Assembly: GCA_001466705.2 (NCBI GenBank) | Contig: LATX02000211.1 | Location: 620,001 to 684,000, forward strand | Origin: Moniliophthora roreri | Lineage: Eukaryota; Basidiomycota; Agaricomycetes; Agaricales; Marasmiaceae | Length of the DNA: 64,000 bases | Direction: 5' to 3' | Shown: positions 56,286 through 64,000 of the stretch, piece by piece | Position numbering within the stretch: position 1 is the first letter of the stretch | Layout: every line of letters begins with the position of its first letter | Notes under the pieces: generated by a model | What the model was told of the DNA's origin: nothing | Database searches by the model: none | What the model saw: only the letters and a program-made list of their open reading frames with translations | Position numbers and translations under genes: made by a program

Positions 56286-57742
56286 TTTCGGGATTTTTCA
56301 AGAAACAGATCCTTAGATTGACTTGGATTTCCTGAGGTCGGTGCGAGTATACCGAACTAAGGGTTCCAGCAGGAGCAGACTCGAAGCTGAGAGAGGCGTA
56401 GGGGAAGCGCGTTCAGCAAACACACCAAAAATTTTTACGAGAGCACGTGGCTACTATATATGGTACCGGCAGGCAAAATCGTCGAACTAGATGGAATCGA
56501 TATCGAGATAGCTGAACTGATGATGGATCATTAAATGACATCTGTTATAGTCACATTCCTAGCTCCCTGTGGACTTTCGCTCATTTCAAGACGGTGGCCC
56601 ACTCCTTCGGAGTCCTTGAACTGGTCTGAGGCCTCCTCTTCTGCAACGGCTGATGAAACATCTTGCGCAGGTCTCAACACCATCTCTCCCGACCTATAGT
56701 TCTTCCCTTCATCCTCAACCCAAGCTCCTAACATCCGAGCAAGCTGTGCTTGAAGTAGTCCAAGGGTACTCGTCATACTGTGATCCACTTTTTGGGCTGG
56801 AATAGCCGATTGGAAGACAAGGTCGATGGCTTTAAGCCGAGCGGCGTTGTAGAGTTGGACTTGTAGGATAGCGGGGAGTTGGAGGTACACTGTACTGGTG
56901 GCTATAAGGTTTGTCAGTCATTAATTCAAAGGCATGGACGACAACCGAATTTCTTGGTTTCGTTGTCTGTTTCTTGATGCATCGAAGAGGTCAGATTTGT
57001 GCATGATCGCATACGGCCTAATGTGGACGTGGACGTGGATAAGCAAGAACAGGAACACTATTTCCCACGAGACGCATTCCTCCCGGACAAGCTGGGGCGA
57101 AACACCAGGATACCGAGGATACGGAGACGTTGTCGTTGTCGACGCTGATATGGCGAGATGATGGCGCTCCTCTCACTCTTCCAGCTGCACCAAACGAAGT
57201 CGTACTTTTGCATCAGAACCGGAATACGGCCGAACCTTTGTAGTGAAAAAGCCTAGAAATAGACTATCCGCCAACACCGACGCTCGCCGTGGGCACATGC
57301 CTGGTGTTGCTTGCCAAGGAAGACTGTCGATACATTCCTTATACCTACCGGATGGAGAATCTCCTAGACTTAAAACTCCAACAGTGTCACCATTCTGCCC
57401 TTGACCTTGCGACGGACTGCGCGCCGGTAACCGATTATCCGATTAGGTAGCCGGGTGAACCGTGGGAATGCTACGTAACACTTGGGGAGTAAAGTGAGTA
57501 AGGTCAGCTCGCGCTTCCTCCAATAGTCTTTGCTGTTAGAGTACTGCTCTGGTGTAGCTCTTTCGGCAGAAGGCCTCTTTATGGTGTACCCCTTTAGACG
57601 TTGTCTAATCTTGATCCTACTCGACTCTATGTATCCGGCCTGGGCAACATAAGGCTTGGTGACGATACTAATCAATCATAGTTGCTTTATAGTCTATCCA
57701 CTCGATCTAACAATACACCTCTACTCGGATCAAAATACAAAA
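56286..57742. other. Intergenic stretch with an unknown reading frame
   Basis: Next to TSR1 lies a CACGTG site (56443-56448) and a TATATATGG box, plausible promoter elements. The frame at 56531-56890 is listed separately. A minus-strand frame at 57370-57675 is basic (IRQRLKGYTIKRPS) but shows no family motif and is probably chance. Confidence 0.4.
56531..56890 (-). CDS. C-terminal exon of an unrecognised protein
   Basis: The frame contains YLQLPAILQVQLYNAARLK, a helix-forming segment, and MTSTLGLLQAQLARMLG, then an acidic tail with EEEASDQFKDSEG. A splice acceptor (TTATAG, near 56904) precedes it. Upstream exons would lie between 56905 and 57170, where one frame is open but not recognisable. 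It could be a small gene or a remnant. Confidence 0.35.
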   Translation of the reverse strand: MYLQLPAILQVQLYNAARLKAIDLVFQSAIPAQKVDHSMTSTLGLLQAQLARMLGAWVEDEGKNYRSGEMVLRPAQDVSSAVAEEEASDQFKDSEGVGHRLEMSESPQGARNVTITDVI

Positions 57743-58922
57743 TTAAATGCTTCGCTTCAAAAGATACTCGTAGTCGTCCATCGCCTCCTCTACGCACCTT
57801 TTCATTCTCGCCGCACTCTGCTCGTCCCATTCCTCTGCCCATTTCTTGGCCTCCTGCTCAATGTCTATAGGTTTCAGTGCGTCCTTGACCATTCCTCAAT
57901 GAGTGATGGATGCTTTTTTGCTAAGGATGTCACCCACCGGATCATGAATAACTCCTGTAGACTTGCAGACCTTCTCGATGTAGGCCCTTGCACCGTCATT
58001 GTCGTAGGGGATATCTATTGCCTCCCAGGAATACGCCACGACAGACGTGTCTAGCCCCAACCGTCTACACAACTCCTCCATCTGGTATCGCGTATTAGCG
58101 ACTAGACGGTCCCCGTCTATGACAACGGGCGTTATCGCCTTTCGGTCCTCGTCCGAGCGGGGGTTTGCCGCAAAAAACGCAGCATAGAAGTCATATATCA
58201 TTCGCTGCCATTTCATGGACACCACCATCGGATAGTCCGGATCAACGCTAGGTTGCAAACCTAACGCTCTATCAACTCGGGCATATGAGTAAGCGATCTT
58301 GGCCGGGTGGCGAATAATGATAATGGGCGTAAGGGTGGCCAGGAAACGATCTGGAAAGACGGTATGGTTTGCGACCGGAAAAAGTAGATTCCGACTATTT
58401 GTCTCGCGTACGTCAATCATGTTGTCAACTACCACGGGACTTGGCTTGGTGTCGCGATAGTCGTTGATGTAGGCGTTGATTGTCGCGGAAGGCGTAATCA
58501 AGCATGTATGCTCTTTTATCAACGGTATTTTCCCCTGTTACAACGCTCGTCAATTTCTGCACCTCATTCGTACGCGACAGCCAAAATGCACCTTCGCCTC
58601 GGTCTCAACTAACCACATCTGGTACTCGTCTAATGCTCTTTGATAAGTCATGGTGGCCGTATTGTCATCAGAGAGCAAGGGAATGGTTTTCCCTCCCTTT
58701 CCTGTCTGCCTTTCGGGTCCCCGGAAAAATGCATCTGATGATCGCGTCAAGCCTTTCTGGGTATCCGTCGGTGGACTTGTTCTTACCTACGCATGCGTAT
58801 CTCTTTTGTTCAATCTTTTCGGTGGCCTCCAACAGCCGCAGGAAGAGATTTGACGCTGTTCTTGGGTGGCTGGCTAGCCAAAGCCTGAGTGGTTGCTGCG
58901 GCTGGTTCTGGGTAGATGTCAT
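57743..58922 (-). pseudogene. Sulfotransferase-like P-loop protein, with a frameshift and an in-frame stop
   Basis: The start at 58920-58922 gives MTSTQNQPQQPLRLWLASH; the 5'-phosphosulfate-binding loop is LASHPRTASNLFLRLL. A later exon gives PIIIIRHPAKIAYSYARVD, the 3'-phosphate-binding block of PAPS sulfotransferases, and ITPVVIDGDRLVAN. The family in mushrooms is large and its substrates are unknown. Two defects appear. Near 58690-58720 the frame shifts by one base with no intron available. A TGA at 57896-57898 interrupts the C-terminus, after which the same frame runs on for 50 codons (VKDALKPIDIEQEAKKWAE) to a natural TAA at 57743. Both point to a recent pseudogene; error in the sequence is the alternative. 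Confidence 0.72.
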
Positions 58923-60590
58923 TTCGGAAACTGGTGTGAGATGCCTCTGCTCACGCGTCTCATTTATATAGAGGTCAATCCACCTTTATTCAAGTTGCCT
59001 ATGTTTTGTGCGCCATGACCCTACAGCCTATTCTTCCATTTCCGAAAATAGTGGTTTCGCTCGTTATGGACCAATTACGGACTTTCCAAATGGGACTGAA
59101 CCTGCGTGCTTCCTGCTCAGCAGCTAAGGCGGCCGCACCAGATGATTGAATCAACTTCCTTTGTTGTACTGTCAATGCCACAGGGCTGCATCGTCCGGGA
59201 CCTGTTTCGTGTATGGACCCTCCATGCGCCAGCACGAGGTTTATGTTATCTTCCCCAAGAATGCTTTTCATACACGTTGAGGGAGAGGTCAAATGTCAGT
59301 AATTCAGGGCTTTGGCGGACTGCAGTTTGGTCCTAAGGACTGGCTATCCACACGCGATATGCCAAAATTGTACCCTTGTATTTCCCGGAGATTCGACCAC
59401 GCGACCTTACGCATCTTCTGAGGGGTCAAGAGTGTTACCCTCTGGTATGGGCAGCTGCCTGATTAGACCTTTTTTAACAGCCATACACGATTCTCCAGTG
59501 TTCTGATTTTCTTGTTTCTAATGCTTTTCTTTTGGCTGCCGTAAGACCTGAGGCTTAAGGCCTGAGTGATCGAAGTCTTTGACTCGCAGCTGTCAGTGCA
59601 CACACTGATCTTGCAGACCTAGGTTGATAGCTGGTCGCGTGTCGGCCTACGGAGTTATCTCAGCCTCAACCAGCCTTCCTCCTGTCTTGGAATGCCAAAT
59701 AGTGCTCAAATCAATTGATTCCAAGGGCAAGACGACATAAACACATAATATTAAATCAAGTTGGAGGACAAGTCTTTGCCTGCTCAGCTTAGCTTCGTGC
59801 CTCTCATTTTTGATCGAATTGATATCCGATTGCTCACAGCAGATCGCAAAAAACGGTGGCTTCGTGAAATCGCGGAAGAGAGGCCATCAAAGGTCTGCAG
59901 AGAAATCAGCATCCGATAGAAGCCAGATTCCAAGTCACCGAATACTCTCTTCTTTTCTGTCTACATGACACTGCAAACGTTCTATAGTTCGTCATGTTTT
60001 AGATAAAAAAAACTAGGCAGAGCCGGTATCGCCGGCATCCCTAAATGCAAAATACAGGCACAAATGCAGGTCCAATGCATACTCAGGAATTTACTTCTAA
60101 ACACCCTTCTGATTCAGTTGTTAATGACCCTTGGGGGCGGGCCCCAGACTCGGGGCCCAGCGCAGGGAGGATCAGAACCTTTCTGTTTCCTGTCGCACCA
60201 TGAGTCTACTGACAACTCCCATGACAACTTGAACCTGTACTCGTTGACTCGAGTTGAAGCGTGTCCAGCATGCCCTTTTCAGTTTCTCTTGTGGACTCCT
60301 TTCATTTCCGTAAATATTTCAATCGATGAGGCGGATGAAGAAGTTTCCCGATTTTCGCTCTAGTGTTTCAAAACAACACGTTGACGGAAGAATCAGAAGG
60401 GCACGGAGTGTGTGGGAGTGTGTGGAGTGGCGTCCGCCATGCTTGACTTATGGTTCTCGACCTCGGCAGGATGGGCACAGCTTCGTTTCACTCATGTTTT
60501 TTTCGATGCATTTCAATAGGGTTCGCAACAGAATGGGCATAGAGTGATCAGCAACAGTATCGTTTATGAAGGCGAAGCATTTACCGAACA
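58923..60590. other. Long gene-poor interval
   Basis: A minus-strand frame at 58999-59292 (with SGAAALAAEQEARRFSP) is open but has no recognised motif. The rest is AT-moderate sequence with short random frames. I see no repeat boundary and no supported gene. Confidence 0.45.
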
Positions 60591-62052
60591 TCAAAGTCTC
60601 GGCTTATTAGCGGCATACCCGATCCTGATTACTACTTTCCCAAATTGCTCGCCCCCCTTTAATTTCTCAAATCCTTCTTCCGCGTTTTCGAGCCCTTCCA
60701 CAATGTCAGAGACGACAGGTACTATCTTGTGAGCAGCAATGAACTCGGTTGCTGCCCTCAAGTCAGTGATGGACCCCATAGTAGAACCTATCAGAGAAAT
60801 GAGATGACGAAAGAACTACAGATAATGAGGTGATAACTGACCTAGAAGCTTCTGGTTTCTCATAACATGGCGCATGGTGAAGGTAACCTGTGGGTTTGCG
60901 TGCCTAAGGACATTCAGTTTGAGTTCGTGGAAAAAATCACTGGCGGAGTACACTCACATTCCATAACATACTACTCTTCCCCCCTGCTTCAAAAAGTTAC
61001 CAACGATGCCCATGATATCACCGCCTCCAGAGTCAATGACTACGTCCAAAAGACCGCTTGCCGACGTTTCTTTAAGTAAGTTTTGCAAATTTTTACCCCA
61101 TTTTGCTATCGTGCATCAGGAGTCAAGGCTCAAGATCAACTTGAACGTAAGTAAATGGCTCACGGTCTTTGTAGCTAACGCCACCCTTGGCACCCAATTT
61201 CTTCGCCATCTCAATCTTTTCTGGATTCCCGCTAGTGACAAATACATTCGCGCCTTTGCCCAAGCATAATTGTAACGCAACGAGGGCTACGCCCCCACCA
61301 ATCCCGGTAATGAGAACATTCTGGCCGGTTGAGATCTGTCCATTGATCATGGTTGCTCTACGGAGACATCAATCACAGTGCAAGTCGTTTTTCGTGTCAT
61401 TAAACTCACCTCCAAGCAGTGACACCCGCAAGTGGCCATGCAGCGACATGAACATCATCTAAATGTTCAGGTGAAAGAATTACTTGATCCCTTGCTACGA
61501 CAACGTACTCGGCGAACGTGCCAATAACAGGGAATTTGACACCACCGATAACCCCGAACCTATGCACAAGTCTGTCCCGATTGAGATGATAATGAACAAG
61601 GAGCTCACGTCGGCGATTCTGGTGCGTCAGGATCCGAGATCCAACCCTGCTGCGGAGAAAGAAAGACTCGTTTCTGAAGAAGGGTGTCGCTCGGGTCACT
61701 TGAAGCAATAACGATCCCTGAGGTTCGTCAGAACTGATTATGGGAAGAACGTCCATTCACCACTCACCTGCGCCATCTGCACCAAACACGCTGCCAAATC
61801 CTATATTTGGGTAGAGACCCTTGCGAATCCAAACCTTCCAACAAGGGTTAGCATTCAACTAGCACCACTGAGGGGACACGGACCCACATCCCTATGGTTG
61901 AACGCAACAGCTCCCATCTTCACCATAATTTCACCTTCTTTGAGCTTGGAGAGAGGCCGAGATTCAAGAACGGCACCATGATAAGTTTCTCCCGAAGTAT
62001 CTACACCCTTTTGAACCACGATAGCTTTAGTGGTTTGTGGAATACTCGACAT
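60591..62052 (-). CDS. Zinc-independent MDR oxidoreductase (quinone-oxidoreductase-like)
   Basis: This belongs to the medium-chain dehydrogenase/reductase superfamily. The ATG at 62050-62052 gives MSSIPQTTKAIVVQKG; an upstream in-frame TTG is unlikely to be used. The catalytic domain has GEIMVKMGAVAFNHRDV and VIGTFAEYVVVARDQVI, then LAGVTAWRA. The Rossmann part begins VLITGIGGGVALVALQLC (GxGxxxA nucleotide motif) and NVFVTSGNPEKIEMAKKLG, followed by LLDVVIDSGGGD. The last exon gives TEFIAAHKIVPVVSDIVEG and FGKVVIRIG. I see no structural-zinc Cys set, so I prefer the QOR-like group (yeast YogA/Ybr-type) over alcohol dehydrogenase. Several short introns are present. Its ATG lies 168 bp from the stop of the SET gene. 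Confidence 0.88.
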
Positions 62053-62220
62053 GGAAGTCGGTTGGAGAGATTGAACATCACCCAACTGACCGGCCGGATA
62101 ATAATGCAGCCGAATCCCGATGTGTCAACGTTCTCTGCGGCCAGCATCTCTCCAATTTTGAGTTGGACCTACAGACGAGCTAAATACAGGACGTGGAGAA
62201 TACATGATGCTATTGACGGA

Positions 62221-64000
62221 CTACTTCCGCAATTTCGTCTTCCATTCCTTCGTCTTTTTAAAAGTCTCGGACCCATCTATGGAAGCCTTTCTCTTATTTG
62301 TGCCCTTAGACTCGGCATCGAGTAATGTTTCCGCCCGTCGCAATAGGGCACGGAGAATTTTAATCTCTCCTAATCTGACAATAATTGCATGACGTTTGCT
62401 GAGTGACAACTCCTCAAAGGAAGCTTCATCTTTCTGCAAAAAGGGCGGTCGAAGTCAGCTAGGAGCCAGATAGACCGTAACAAGCTAAACTTTCCTGAAA
62501 TGGAGGGTATTGAGCGATCCTGGCTTCCACAGCACGGTGGACAATTTCGAGAACTGCAGCATCAGCTTTCGCTTTCGGAAGTTTTCGTTTCTGCCGTAAT
62601 TTCTGCCACTCCCTGTCTTGAAGCAGCAGCAACTGGATCAGCAGGATCATAGATGAAGGAAGTTCGGCATCAGATTCGACCGCCAGTACACTATAGAAAG
62701 GTGAGAAGGTTTAATCTATCAGCGAAAGAGTACAGCACCTACTCGTCACCGCCTTCTTCCAAATACCAATCAATTCTCTCCTTACAGCTTTCCGTCGAAT
62801 TGCCGTGAGATTCGGTGACAGCGGATACGACCAGGTCAGCTCGAATCTCAACTATATCTCCTGGATTTCCTTCTGTGCCGTCCGGAAGAGGTAGAAGGTC
62901 GACGTGGCCATAGCGACGGAGAAGTTCAGCATTCGGTAGATCGCCATAAGTGTTCCACTGAGGCAGACGTATCAGTATCAAAAATCATTCGATATCGTGC
63001 AACTTACAATCTGCTCTCCAGTTTTAACCGGCTTCGTGGCTACCATTCGAAGAGACGCCTCTTCGTAGAACAATTTCGCCTTTGAGAATTCATGAGCCTG
63101 TAGACTGATATGTGTATCTCAGAGACTCACATTTTCGGAACCATATCTGGCGTTCAAGAGATCAGCCATGGGAACCATGGACACATCGACTGGATCTTCC
63201 TCTTCTTCATGTATTTCCTCCTCCTGTGGCTCCGGAGGGGCTACAAGTTGGTCGACGTCCATTGCACTCGCTGCACTGGTATTGGCGGCCTCATTTTCGC
63301 CATATTCAGACTCCCATCGTTCTACGTCGAAGCTACGAGACAGTATCCGACTTCCCATGATGTGATATTGCTCCAGGGTGTAATTGACAGGGTGCAATTC
63401 AGGTGGAAATAGATCTGGGCGCGACTAATAAAAGTCAGTTGATTCACTGGTCCATCTGAGTTAGAATAACGCGTACCTTGACAGCGGGAAGTATTTTTTC
63501 GTTATAATCGCGTTCGGCATCCTTTCGACCCAGTTTCTCTAATGGGTAACTATAGTACTAGTTATTTTCAGAGTGCAGTATATTGACATACCCAAAATCG
63601 TGGTGCCTTTCAGTGCTTCAAGGTCATCTTCACTCCAGAACATTGGAGTGTTAAAGGTGGTCGGAAGCGTTTCTGGTGGAGATTTGGTCAATTAAGACGG
63701 TATCAGTGAAAGAACTATGAGACACACGGAGATATTCAACCCAGAAAGATGTAGATCCCTGTGCACTCTCCCACATCATACATAATATCAAGCCAACCCA
63801 GCCTTCGTCGAGTTTGTACTCTTTCCATTTTTCTTGTCCCATTAGATTTACCAACGAGCTAGTCCGCGTCGACAAGGTCAAAGATCTTGGAATAGTAAAC
63901 AACGTATGCCCCTCCTAGGAGGATCGTAATTCGTCAGTTCGGTCCCAGAGGTCAAACAAACTTGTTGCTCACTGACTGGGATATCTTTTAGCGCTACTGC
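62221..64000 (-). CDS. SET-domain protein lysine methyltransferase (RKM4/SETD6-like), 5' end outside the window
   Basis: The gene runs off the right edge, so the start and the first part of the SET domain are missing. Visible exons encode MGQEKWKEYKLDEGWVGLI and CMMWESAQG, then LHPVNYTLEQYHIMGSRIL and an acidic insert, then VSMVPMADLLNARYGSENV, the conserved SET block. IWNTYGDLPNAELLRRYGH follows, in which the N-x-Y-G-D/x-N motif is that of Rubisco-LSMT-type methyltransferases. GNPGDIVEIRADLVVSAV begins the C-terminal substrate-binding domain. The end is rich in helices (KRHAIIVRLGEIKILRALL) and a basic tail, with a TAG at 62221-62223. Relatives methylate ribosomal proteins (Rkm4 on 60S L42) or other targets; which applies is not visible here. 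Confidence 0.88.

Noticed and set aside
57370..57675. Basic minus-strand frame as a ribosomal-type protein
   Set aside because: Composition alone suggested it; no family motif, splice structure or promoter supports it.

Overview
The window reads as a chromosome segment of a filamentous basidiomycete, most likely an agaricomycete mushroom. Genes are dense and split by many introns of about 48-60 nt with GT...AG ends. The families are fungal: a DUF6534 seven-helix protein, Zn(II)2Cys6 regulators, a septin, Sey1 and Tsr1. No bacterial operon, rRNA or CRISPR is visible, and no tRNA was found by eye.

Layout. Positions 1-16,605 form a decaying transposon region. It holds an XPG/FEN1-like nuclease gene split by a 612-bp solo LTR with a TTGAC target duplication, a broken tyrosine recombinase gene of Crypton type, a 6.1-kb Ty3/gypsy element on the minus strand (TSD CAGTT), and a 2.8-kb short LTR element with 392-bp LTRs (TSD GTGAC). 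Positions 16,606-18,896 are gene-poor debris. From 18,897 the window is mostly ordinary euchromatin.

Genes from 18,897 on: DUF6534 membrane protein (+), SEY1-type ER fusion GTPase (-), ING-family PHD protein (-), a large disordered protein of unknown role (-), two Zn2Cys6 transcription factors (-) with a decayed partial copy of the first beside it, an MFS transporter (+) with apparent frameshifts, an epimerase remnant (-), a septin (-), a short-chain dehydrogenase (-), a CLC chloride channel/exchanger with CBS domains (+), a small unknown gene (+), TSR1 ribosome-assembly factor (-), a broken sulfotransferase-like gene (-), a quinone-oxidoreductase-like enzyme (-), and an RKM4/SETD6-like SET methyltransferase cut by the right edge (-). 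These are unrelated housekeeping and accessory functions; no biosynthetic cluster is evident.

The strongest unusual signal is mutational. Comparing the LTR pairs of the two complete elements by eye, almost every difference is a CpG to TpG or CpA transition (9 of 10 in one pair, 10 of 11 in the other). Five of the seven stop codons breaking gag-pol are TGA, and the recombinase carries a TGA plus an Arg-to-Trp change at its first catalytic box. This fits methylation-linked decay of mobile DNA. A second point is the side-by-side arrangement of a tyrosine recombinase and an XPG-like nuclease in the same direction, which could be one mobile unit; that part is inference.
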